A stretch of 64,000 nt of DNA from Sphingomonas sp. Y57 (lineage in GTDB: Bacteria; Pseudomonadota; Alphaproteobacteria; Sphingomonadales; Sphingomonadaceae), in assembly GCF_001015195.1 (NCBI RefSeq), contig NZ_LDES01000095.1:1-64000 (forward strand). Reading direction: 5' to 3'. The notes under the pieces were generated by a model. That model was given only the letters and a program-made list of their open reading frames with translations, did no database searches and had not been told where the DNA came from. Positions 44,769 through 52,729 of the stretch are shown piece after piece; position 1 is the stretch's first letter, and every line of letters starts with the position of its first letter. The position numbers and the translations under genes were made by a program.

Positions 44769-47099
44769 ATGCAGGACCGATATTCCCACGCCGCTGAGCA
44801 AACAGCTCCAGCGGTATATCGGAAGCGAGACGCCATCATTACCGAGGGCTATTGGATCGACGACGACCGGTATTTCGTCTCGCTCGAGGAGATGGATCCG
44901 GCCCTCGGCATCGTCCGCATTCCGTCGCTGGTCGACCGTCGGACGGGCGAGATCAGGAAGCTGGTCTCCGTGGACACCGTAGTCGCGTTGATCAATGGCC
45001 ATCTCGCCGAGATGATCGATCCCGCGACCGCGGGACGCGCCCATTTCGATTGGGCGGGCGAGGATCTGGTGGGCGTCACGATCGGCGAGTGGAATTATGT
45101 CATCGACGTGGAGCAGCGACGGCTGGCGAGCGTCGAGCCGGCGATGGAGTTGCCGTCGCTCTTCTCGCCGGACGGTCGGTACGCCTGTTATATTCGCGAA
45201 AACGATCTGTGGCTCTGCGACAGGAAGACGCGCGCGCGACGGGCATTGACCACCGACGGGTCACCCAATCGATATTATGGGCAGAATCCCGAGGCCAGCT
45301 GGGCCCGGATCCCGGCGGGGCGGGGCGCGCCCTCCGGACGATGGTCGCCCGATTCGCAATGGTTCCTGACCCATCTCGTCGATGACCGCGATATCCCCGA
45401 CCTGCCGGTCGTCGAGCATGCGCCGCAAGATGGCGGGCGCCCGCGGCTGCATCGCTATAAATATTGCATGAAGGACGATCCGAAACCGAAGCTCGCCTTC
45501 GTCGCGATCCACGCGGATTCGGGCCGGATCGTCGCGCTCGATATCGACCCGACGGAGATCGGTTTCTATTCCCCCTTCCTCGACCTGATCCGGACCATCT
45601 GGTTCGAAACCTCGCGGATCGCCTGGTTCATCCGGTTCGACCGCTATCAGAAGCGCGCCGAGCTGATCCGCTTCGATCTCGAGCAAGGCAGCGCAGAGGT
45701 CGTGTTCTCCGAGGAAGCCGACACCGGCTATCTCCAGATGAACACCTCCTTCACCGACAAGCCCATCGTGTGGACGCTGTCCGGTTCGAGCGAGTTCATC
45801 TGGTATTCCGAGCGCGACGGCTGGGGGCACCTCTATCTGCACGATGCAGTCACCGGCGCGATGAAATGGCAGATCACGCGCGGCAACTGGGTGGTCCGCC
45901 GGATCCTCCACGTCGACGAGCAGGCGAGAAGGATCGTGTTCGCAGCCCATGGCGTGGATCCCGCCGCCGATCCCGCCCATCGCACCCTATGCGCCGTCAA
46001 TTTCGACGGAACCGGTTTCGAATTGCTGCTCGCGCACGATGGCGATCTCTACATCAACCCGCACGAGATCGACGGCCCACCACAGGACAGCCCGTTTCGC
46101 GATGCCGCCGCCCAAGGCGGGCTGTCGCCCGATGGACAGGCCGCAGTCGTCCAATATTGGAGCGTCGATCGCGGTAACCGGACCGAGCTCGTCGATCTTG
46201 CAGTTCGACCTCTCCGCCCCGGGCCAGTCATCGCGACCGCCCTGCCCGCTGCGGGCGAGAATCTGCCGCGCCGCTTCACGGCCTTGGCGGCCGACGGGGT
46301 CACGCTGCTCCATGGCCTAATGTTCGTTCCGCCCGATTTCGACGAACGGCAATCCTATCCGCTGATCGATCATATCTATGGCTGCACGGCGGTGTCGAAG
46401 GCGCCCCAGTCCTATATGACGGTGAAGTCCTCCCATTGCCGCGCCCTTGCGGCATTGGGCTTCCTTTGCGTGATGCTCGACAGCAGGGGGATCGCCTATC
46501 GCGATCGCGCATTCAACCAGGCCGGATATGGCGGCTTTTTCGAGCCGCAGCTCGCCGACCATGCGGCCGTCATCCGGCAGCTTTGCGACCGCCATCCGTT
46601 CATCGACCGAGCTCGCGTGGGGATTTTCGGCGAATCCTATGGCGGGATGATGACCGCGCGAGCCCTGTTCGACTACCCCGACATGTTCAAAGTCGGCGTG
46701 TCGGTCTGCGGGCTTCACGACCTCAACCAGTCGCTCGCGTTCCAGCCGGATTGGTCCATGGGTCCCCAAGCGCATGAGTCCCAGTCCAACATCACCGCCG
46801 CGCATAAATTGCAGGGCCGGCTTTTCCTGCTGCACGGTGACGCCGATGCGCGCGTTCCCGTCGCGCACAGCTTGGCCCTGGCGGCGGCGCTGATCCGCTC
46901 CCATCGGGATTTCGACATGCTGATCGTGCCGAACGAGGGCCATGCCGTGCTATCGACCTCCGCCTATGCCCAGCGGCGGATGTGGGACTATTTTGTCCGC
47001 CACCTTCTTGGCGAGACGCCTCCCGAGCATTTCGAGATCTGCTTCGCGCCCGAAGGGCTCGAGCGCAGCGTCCGCCATGGCCTTCTGGAGATAATGTAG
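44769..47099 (+). CDS. S9 family prolyl oligopeptidase / dipeptidyl peptidase IV-like
   Basis: 776 aa. The N-terminal two thirds fit a DPP IV-type beta-propeller and the last 250 residues an alpha/beta hydrolase. Catalytic Ser623 lies in GESYGGMM (family members usually have W before the Ser-Tyr; here it is Glu), Asp in HGDADARVP and His in NEGHAVL. No signal peptide, so probably cytoplasmic. DPP IV-type enzymes release X-Pro dipeptides, which would feed the imino-acid pathway nearby. It lies in one unit with the TonB receptor before it and the gene after it. Confidence 0.9.
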   Translation: MQDRYSHAAEQTAPAVYRKRDAIITEGYWIDDDRYFVSLEEMDPALGIVRIPSLVDRRTGEIRKLVSVDTVVALINGHLAEMIDPATAGRAHFDWAGEDLVGVTIGEWNYVIDVEQRRLASVEPAMELPSLFSPDGRYACYIRENDLWLCDRKTRARRALTTDGSPNRYYGQNPEASWARIPAGRGAPSGRWSPDSQWFLTHLVDDRDIPDLPVVEHAPQDGGRPRLHRYKYCMKDDPKPKLAFVAIHADSGRIVALDIDPTEIGFYSPFLDLIRTIWFETSRIAWFIRFDRYQKRAELIRFDLEQGSAEVVFSEEADTGYLQMNTSFTDKPIVWTLSGSSEFIWYSERDGWGHLYLHDAVTGAMKWQITRGNWVVRRILHVDEQARRIVFAAHGVDPAADPAHRTLCAVNFDGTGFELLLAHDGDLYINPHEIDGPPQDSPFRDAAAQGGLSPDGQAAVVQYWSVDRGNRTELVDLAVRPLRPGPVIATALPAAGENLPRRFTALAADGVTLLHGLMFVPPDFDERQSYPLIDHIYGCTAVSKAPQSYMTVKSSHCRALAALGFLCVMLDSRGIAYRDRAFNQAGYGGFFEPQLADHAAVIRQLCDRHPFIDRARVGIFGESYGGMMTARALFDYPDMFKVGVSVCGLHDLNQSLAFQPDWSMGPQAHESQSNITAAHKLQGRLFLLHGDADARVPVAHSLALAAALIRSHRDFDMLIVPNEGHAVLSTSAYAQRRMWDYFVRHLLGETPPEHFEICFAPEGLERSVRHGLLEIM

Positions 47100-47108
47100 G
47101 AGCGCGCG

Positions 47109-48383
47109 TTGTCAGCGGAGACCGTCATCGATGCGCTCGACACCCGAGCGGGGGAGCTGGGCTTCGACACGGGCAGGCTCGCCTATATCGACCAGGTCCG
47201 CGCCGCCCAGGTCGAAACGGGCGAGATGGCGGGCATCGTCACCCTAATCGCCCGGCATGGCAAGATTGCGCACTATAGTGCCGTGGGATATGCCGATCTG
47301 GCAAGCCGCGCGCGGATGCGCCGGGATACCGTCTTCCGCCTCTACGCCATGACGCGGCCGATCATAGCGACGGCGCTCATGACGCTGTATGAGGATGGCG
47401 CGTTCCAGCTCGCTGATCCCATCTCGACCTATATCCCCGGATTTGCCGATCTCGCTGTTCTGCGCACGCCCGAGAGCCCGATCGAGGATATCGTGCCGGC
47501 AGCGCGCCAACCCCGGATTCACGACCTTCTCCGGCACACCGCCGGCTTCGCGCGGGGCTCCGGGCGGCCGGATGGCAGCGATGCGGACAGCACGATCGAC
47601 GCCGCTTATCTGAAGGCCAATCTGTTCGACCCCGACAGCTCGCTCGCCGACATGATGCGAACGCTGGCGCCCCTGCCCCTGCGCCATCAGCCGGGGACGA
47701 CATGGGAATATGGCATCAGCGCCGACATCCAGGCGCGCCTTGTCGAGATCTTGTCGGGCATGCCGATCGACCGGTTCCTGGAGCAGCGCATATTCGGCCC
47801 GCTGGGAATGAAGGACAGCGGCTATCGCCCCCGAGACCCGTCTCGCCTGGCGGCCATCCACTGGTGGAAGGGGGACCGGCTCGTTCCGTGCGGGACCGCC
47901 CATGGCTATCCCGAGCCGGCCAATTACCTTCTCGAACGCCGCAATATCGACAGCTACGCGCGCGACAATGCGCTGAAGGGCGGCAGCAATGGGCTCGTCG
48001 GCACGGTCATGGACTATTGGAGGTTCGCGCAGATGCTGCTCAACGGCGGCGAATGGGAAGGCCGGCGGATCTTGGGCAGGCCCACCGTGGATTATATGGC
48101 CCGAGACCATCTGGGCCCGATCACCATCCCCAATCCGGGCAACATCCCGAGCGGCATGGGTTTCGGGTTGGGTCTGGGCGTGATGAAGGATCCGGTGGCG
48201 ATGGGCATCCTCGGCTCCGAAGGACAGATATTCTGGTTCGGCGGCTCACATGCGCTGTTCTGGATCGACCCGAAAGAGCAGCTCGTCGTGGTCGCGCTGA
48301 CGCAGCATACGGCGATGCCGCCCTTGGCGGTCAATATCTTCCTGTCCCAGATGAGGGCGATGATTTACAGCGCGCTGTGCTGA
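47109..48383 (+). CDS. beta-lactamase-fold protein lacking catalytic Ser and Lys
   Basis: 424 aa from a TTG at 47109 with AGGAG just upstream, nine bases after the S9 stop. The overall pattern is that of the S12 serine hydrolase / EstB family (VFRLY...TRPIIATALM, DLLRHTAGFARG, GMKDSGYRPRD, GFGLGLGVM). The SxxK motif reads AMTR (Ala80, Arg83), so both nucleophile and general base are replaced; the YxN position reads YGIS. The frame is full length with no decay, so it may have been retained as a non-catalytic binding or regulatory protein. Confidence 0.85.
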   Translation: MSAETVIDALDTRAGELGFDTGRLAYIDQVRAAQVETGEMAGIVTLIARHGKIAHYSAVGYADLASRARMRRDTVFRLYAMTRPIIATALMTLYEDGAFQLADPISTYIPGFADLAVLRTPESPIEDIVPAARQPRIHDLLRHTAGFARGSGRPDGSDADSTIDAAYLKANLFDPDSSLADMMRTLAPLPLRHQPGTTWEYGISADIQARLVEILSGMPIDRFLEQRIFGPLGMKDSGYRPRDPSRLAAIHWWKGDRLVPCGTAHGYPEPANYLLERRNIDSYARDNALKGGSNGLVGTVMDYWRFAQMLLNGGEWEGRRILGRPTVDYMARDHLGPITIPNPGNIPSGMGFGLGLGVMKDPVAMGILGSEGQIFWFGGSHALFWIDPKEQLVVVALTQHTAMPPLAVNIFLSQMRAMIYSALC

Positions 48384-48670
48384 TCTCGACGCGCATGAGC
48401 GGCGAACAATAGCCAAGACGGGTAGCACGGCGAGTCGACGTCAAACGCGATCTTGCCTCCCCCCCGTTCCGCCTGCCGGGCACGTCCCCAAGCCCTGGAG
48501 AAGCGTGCTGCCGACATCACTTCGCGATTCATTGACCAAGCGCCGTCCGGCGCGCCGACCGTCGCCCCCTCGATCGAATGCCGTCACCGGCCACGCCGTC
48601 GCCGTGGCGGGGCAGCGCTATTCAGAAAGGCCGTGACTATCCCTGCCGCCTGGCCGTCTGCTACCGCATG

Positions 48671-50080
48671 TCAGCGCGCGATGGCGTCTGGAGCGTCGCC
48701 CGCCGGTAGGATGGCTTCCGCGCCCGCGGCCTTGAGGATGTCACGTTCGACGGTGCTGCTTGCTCGCCAGATATACCAGGCGCCCCACAGATAGCCTGGA
48801 CACAGAGCGAGCAGCGCGTAGCGCAGGGACTCGCTGCCGAAAACCGGATGAAGCGCATCGCTCAACATGCCTGTGGCCAAGGGTCCCAAGCCCATGCCGA
48901 TCAGGTTCGCGAACAGATAGAGAAGCGCGATGGAGGTGGCTCGCATAGGCGCTGGCACCAGGGTCTGAATCGTCGAGAAGAGCGGTCCGGTCGCGAGCCA
49001 CGCCCCGAAGGACGCTAGAGCCATGAAGGTGAAAGCCAGCACGTAACTCGGCGACATATAGATCAGCGCCGTGACGACGCTGAACGCGCAATAGGACAAG
49101 CCGATTGCCCTGAGCTGCTTCTTCTCGTCACTCGGCGCGATCCTGGTGGCGATTTCGCCTCCCCACAGCACCCCGGCCAGCCCTCCTCCGCCATGGGCGA
49201 TGGCCAGCCACATGCCCAATTCGCTGGTCTCGAACCCGTGCGTCCGGATGAAGAAGGCGGGGCTCCATTGTCCGACACCGCCCGCGAAGAAGGAGGTAAG
49301 CGCGAAAGCCACCAGGAGATGACGGAAGGTGGTGTTGAGCCACAATGCGCGAAAGACCTCACCGATGCCGGGACGCAACTCGTCTCTAGGCATGTCCCCG
49401 GACGGGAGACCCTGCGGGCGCGGGGTCGAGGCTCTCGCACGCCGGGGTTCGCGCAGTGTGAACCGCGCGAGAGCCGCCAAGCCGATGCCGGGCAGGCCGA
49501 GAATCAGGAACATGGTTCGCCAGCCGTAGAGCTCGTTCAGCCAGCCGGCCAGAAAATAGCCCACGACCAGGCTCAAGGGAGCTCCCATCATATAGATCGA
49601 CACCGCCCGGGGCCGCTCGTCCCGGGAATAGTGATCAGCGATCAGCGAATGGGCCGGAGGGATGCATCCCGCCTCTCCCACGGCCACGCCGATCCGAATC
49701 AATAGCAGCTGCGCGAAGGATCCTGCCATCGTGCACGCGGCGAGCGCGGCGCTCCATAGCGCCGTCGTCAGCGAGATGATCGTCACCCGGTTGCCCTGAT
49801 CGGCCCAGCGTGCAATCGGAATACCCATCAGCGAATAGAAGAGCGCGAAGGCGATCCCCGTGAGGACACCCAATTGCGTATCGCTCAGATCGAATTCCAG
49901 CTTGATATCCTGGAGGACCAGCCCGAGTGCGATGCGGTCGACATAGCTCGATGCCGAGATCATCAGCAGCACGGCCAGCATATATTTCCGATAGTGATCG
50001 CCCGTCATCGGCGCGGACACATGCGCGAAAATGGCAGACGCTGCATCGCCGCCACGGCTGGAGACCGCGGCTCCGGGCAT
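48671..50080 (-). CDS. MFS transporter, copy B
   Basis: 469 aa; ATG 50080 has GAGG upstream, and ATG 50008 is an alternative. Twelve-segment carrier with SDTQLGVLTGIAFALFY, ARWADQGNR and GEAGCIPPAHSLIADHY. Closely related to copy A at 30.7 kb. A candidate GntR operator stands about 110 bases upstream, so it should belong to the same regulon as the receptor at 42.5 kb. The 287 bases downstream to the serine-hydrolase-like gene hold no supported gene. Confidence 0.88.
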   Translation of the reverse strand: MPGAAVSSRGGDAASAIFAHVSAPMTGDHYRKYMLAVLLMISASSYVDRIALGLVLQDIKLEFDLSDTQLGVLTGIAFALFYSLMGIPIARWADQGNRVTIISLTTALWSAALAACTMAGSFAQLLLIRIGVAVGEAGCIPPAHSLIADHYSRDERPRAVSIYMMGAPLSLVVGYFLAGWLNELYGWRTMFLILGLPGIGLAALARFTLREPRRARASTPRPQGLPSGDMPRDELRPGIGEVFRALWLNTTFRHLLVAFALTSFFAGGVGQWSPAFFIRTHGFETSELGMWLAIAHGGGGLAGVLWGGEIATRIAPSDEKKQLRAIGLSYCAFSVVTALIYMSPSYVLAFTFMALASFGAWLATGPLFSTIQTLVPAPMRATSIALLYLFANLIGMGLGPLATGMLSDALHPVFGSESLRYALLALCPGYLWGAWYIWRASSTVERDILKAAGAEAILPAGDAPDAIAR

Positions 50081-50190
50081 TCATCCATAACCTCTCCCCA
50101 AGCCATGACGTCCCTCACCATCTCAACCGTGACGAAGCCGTTTCGCACCAGCGGAGCGTCATGCGTCCCGCCCATCCTAATATGATTTTC

Positions 50191-50204
50191 GATTTTATCC
50201 AATC
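50191..50204 (+). promoter_or_regulatory. candidate GntR operator, site 3
   Basis: GATTTTATCCAATC, the best palindrome of the set (GATT and AATC arms). It lies between the GntR gene stop and the MFS copy B start, upstream of the MFS gene. Confidence 0.58.
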
Positions 50205-50251
50205 ACTGTGGATCGGCATTTTCACCGCTCGATACGCGATCGGCAGCGGGG

Positions 50252-50971
50252 CTAACGGCTCGACATGTTCAGCATAGCCAGCAAGTTGCTGCTGGCGCGA
50301 TCGATATGATCGCGCGTCAACGCAACGGCTTGGCTGACATTGCCCCTCCGGCAATAGTTCAGCAAACTGGAATGATCGTCTTTCGCATCGTTCGGCCCGT
50401 CATCGAGCGTCAGCACCAGCCTGGTGTAGCGATCGGTGTTGACCAGCAAGCCCCGGACGATCTCCAGGGTGCGCCGGCGCCCGGATGGCTCGTAGAGCGC
50501 CATATGATAGCTGACATTGAGCTCACCCCAGTGGCGGACGTCCGCCATGTCCAGCCCGGCCGCGAAATTGTCCAGGATGGCCTCCGCCTTCGCCAGGTCG
50601 GCATCGGTCATTTTCGGGATCGCATGACGGATCAATTCCGGCTCCAGCAGGCTCCTCAGCTCGAATAATTCACGAATCTCATCGCTCGACAACGCATTGA
50701 CGACATAACCGCAATACGCCTTGCTGCTGACAAGACCTTCATTCTCCAGGCGCGTAAGGGCTTCCCGGACCGGGTTCCGGCTGACGTCCAGCTCTTCCGC
50801 CAGCGCATCTTGCCGAAGCGGCATGCCGTCGGGCAATTCGCCCGTCATGATGCGCTGGCGCAACTCGCGCGTAACGGCATCCGCGACCGTCTCTTTCACG
50901 AATTTGCGCTTGGGCCTGCCCAGCTCGTCGATCGGGCGTCGCGATGGAGCGACCAGTGAAGCGTCTACCAT
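50252..50971 (-). CDS. GntR family regulator (FCD/FadR-type)
   Basis: 239 aa from ATG 50971; a longer frame to 51151 would run across a candidate operator and has no family content. The winged helix lies at about residues 26-95 (AVTRELRQRIMTGELPDG, LAEELDVSRNPVREALTRLE), followed by an FCD ligand domain (LFELRSLLEPELIRHA, SYHMALYE, DHSSLL). FCD regulators usually repress catabolic genes until an organic acid or amino acid binds. Sites with the core TTGGATAAAATC flank it and occur upstream of the neighbouring units, so it is the likely regulator of region 4. Confidence 0.9.
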   Translation of the reverse strand: MVDASLVAPSRRPIDELGRPKRKFVKETVADAVTRELRQRIMTGELPDGMPLRQDALAEELDVSRNPVREALTRLENEGLVSSKAYCGYVVNALSSDEIRELFELRSLLEPELIRHAIPKMTDADLAKAEAILDNFAAGLDMADVRHWGELNVSYHMALYEPSGRRRTLEIVRGLLVNTDRYTRLVLTLDDGPNDAKDDHSSLLNYCRRGNVSQAVALTRDHIDRASSNLLAMLNMSSR

Positions 50972-51004
50972 GAAAGGCTGCTTAGCTTCCGGCACGCTTT
51001 CTTG

Positions 51005-51018
51005 CAATTGGATAAAAT
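51005..51018 (-). promoter_or_regulatory. candidate GntR operator, site 4
   Basis: AATTGGATAAAATC on the plus strand, 13 of 14 bases matching the inverse of site 3. It sits in the divergent gap, 34 bases before the GntR start and 60 bases before the dipeptidase start, so it could serve autoregulation and the dipeptidase gene. Confidence 0.58.
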
Positions 51019-51077
51019 CGTAGATATCGGCAGACCGCTCGGCGGAAGCGGATCCGGGTTTCAGAGCGAGGATCGAC

Positions 51078-52103
51078 ATGGTTGGACGACGCGCGCGGGG
51101 GACCCGCCTATCCGTGTCGAAGATACTCGGCCCCATCCTCGTTTGGGACAATCATGGCTGCATGCCGCTCCGGCCGGAGGATTCCACCTTTCTTCCCTTG
51201 TTGTACAGCGTCCGCGATGCCGGGATTAGCATCGTTACGCTGAACCTCGCTTATGGGCGGCAAGGTGCAGCGAGCGCGGCGGCGATGGCGGCGTCCTTCA
51301 CGGCATGGATCGCCGATCGGGCGGACAGCTTCATGCTGGTGGGCTCCGCCGAGGACGTCCGCCTCGCGCACTGCTCGGGTCGGCTGGGCATCTGCTTCGA
51401 CCTGGAGGGTATGGAAGCTCTGGACGGTCGGCTCGCGAACATCGAGCGCTTCTACCGCCTCGGCGTGCGATGGATGCTTGCGGCCTATAATCAGCCGGGG
51501 ATCGCGGGTGGCGGATGCCTTTCCGAGGACGATGACAAGCTCACACCCTTTGGCCGTGACGCAATTGCCGAAATGAATCGTCTCGGGATGGTCTGCTGCG
51601 CGACGCATTGTGGCTACCGCACCGCGCGTGAAATGATCGATGTGTCGGCCCATCCGGTTATCTTCTCGCATTCCAACCCGCGCGCCGTCTGGGATCATCC
51701 GCGCAATATCCCTGACGACCTCATGATGGCTTGCGCCCGCCGCGGAGGCGTCATCGGGATCAATGGCTTCGGGCCCTTTCTCGGGCAGAATGACGCCAGC
51801 ATCGAAACCTATATCGCCCATGTCGAATATGCCCTCGATCTGGTCGGCGACGATCATGTCGGCATCGCGCTGGACTATGTTTTCGATCGCACCGAGCTCG
51901 ATGAACTCATTCGCACCGATCCCGACGCTTTCCCCCCCGCTCATTATGCCGAGGGCGCCAAGATGATCGAGCCGTGGAGGCTGCCCGCCATCGCTGAGCG
52001 TCTGCACGATCGCGGGCACTCCCCTCAAACTTTGGCCAAGCTGTTCGGCGGAAATCACCTGCGCATCGCCGAGCAGGTCTGGGGCAAGCCAGTCGGCCGC
52101 TGA
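51078..52103 (+). CDS. M19 membrane dipeptidase family protein, more canonical type
   Basis: 341 aa. Unlike the two copies at 29.6 and 40.9 kb it keeps a His in VWDNHGCMP near the N-terminus and the bridging Glu in CFDLEGMEA; the later ligands are in ATHCGYR and FSHSNPRAV. It ends with the usual FGGNHLRI. Divergently transcribed from the GntR gene with a shared candidate operator between them. Expected to hydrolyse dipeptides, possibly with a D-residue at the C-terminus; no signal peptide is visible. Confidence 0.9.
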   Translation: MVGRRARGTRLSVSKILGPILVWDNHGCMPLRPEDSTFLPLLYSVRDAGISIVTLNLAYGRQGAASAAAMAASFTAWIADRADSFMLVGSAEDVRLAHCSGRLGICFDLEGMEALDGRLANIERFYRLGVRWMLAAYNQPGIAGGGCLSEDDDKLTPFGRDAIAEMNRLGMVCCATHCGYRTAREMIDVSAHPVIFSHSNPRAVWDHPRNIPDDLMMACARRGGVIGINGFGPFLGQNDASIETYIAHVEYALDLVGDDHVGIALDYVFDRTELDELIRTDPDAFPPAHYAEGAKMIEPWRLPAIAERLHDRGHSPQTLAKLFGGNHLRIAEQVWGKPVGR

Positions 52104-52160
52104 GCTGCCGCCTTCGGCATCACCGATGGGTGCTGGCTGACCGGCCGCCTCTTACCCACC

Positions 52161-52631
52161 CTATCGCGCCGACTCGCGGACGGTCTCCATCGCAACGAAG
52201 GTGGACGTGCTCGCGACATGGGGGAGGCTCGAAATCTTCTCGCCGAGCACCGAGCGGTAGCGGCGAATATCGGGCGTGCGGACCTTGAGCAGATAGTCGA
52301 AGCTGCTGGCAATCATATGGCACTCCTCGACCTCGGGGATCTTGCGAACCGCCAAGTTGAACTCCGCCAGCGCGGCCTCGCGCGTGTCGGAGAGCTTGAC
52401 CTCAGCGAAGGCGACATGATCGAGCCCGAGCTTGGCGGGATCGACGATGGCGCGAAACCCCACGATCACCCCATTGTCGAGGAGCCGCCGCACCCGCTGC
52501 TGACAGGGCGTCTTCGACAAGCCGACCTGTTCGGCCAGGTCGGTGAAGGTCGTGCGTCCGTCATGCCGCAGAACGCGGAGGATTTTGCGGTCGAACTCAT
52601 CCAGATCGACTATAGGGGACGTTTGAACCAT
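52161..52631 (-). CDS. Lrp/AsnC family regulator, probable PutR
   Basis: 156 aa from ATG 52631. N-terminal helix-turn-helix (FDRKILRVLRHDGRTTFTDL, AEQVGLSKTPCQQRVRRL) and C-terminal RAM ligand domain (EVEECHMIASSFDYLLKVRT). It is divergent from putA with a 98-base gap, the same arrangement as PutR, the Lrp-type activator of proline use in other Alphaproteobacteria. It probably binds L-proline and activates putA. Confidence 0.9.
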   Translation of the reverse strand: MVQTSPIVDLDEFDRKILRVLRHDGRTTFTDLAEQVGLSKTPCQQRVRRLLDNGVIVGFRAIVDPAKLGLDHVAFAEVKLSDTREAALAEFNLAVRKIPEVEECHMIASSFDYLLKVRTPDIRRYRSVLGEKISSLPHVASTSTFVAMETVRESAR

Positions 52632-52729
52632 GATGATGGACCTTATCCTCGCCAATTAAAAGTCGGGATGACCTCGCAGCGGCCCGTCTTAAGTCGAATC
52701 GCCTTTGGCGACAGCGCTATATTTCCGCC

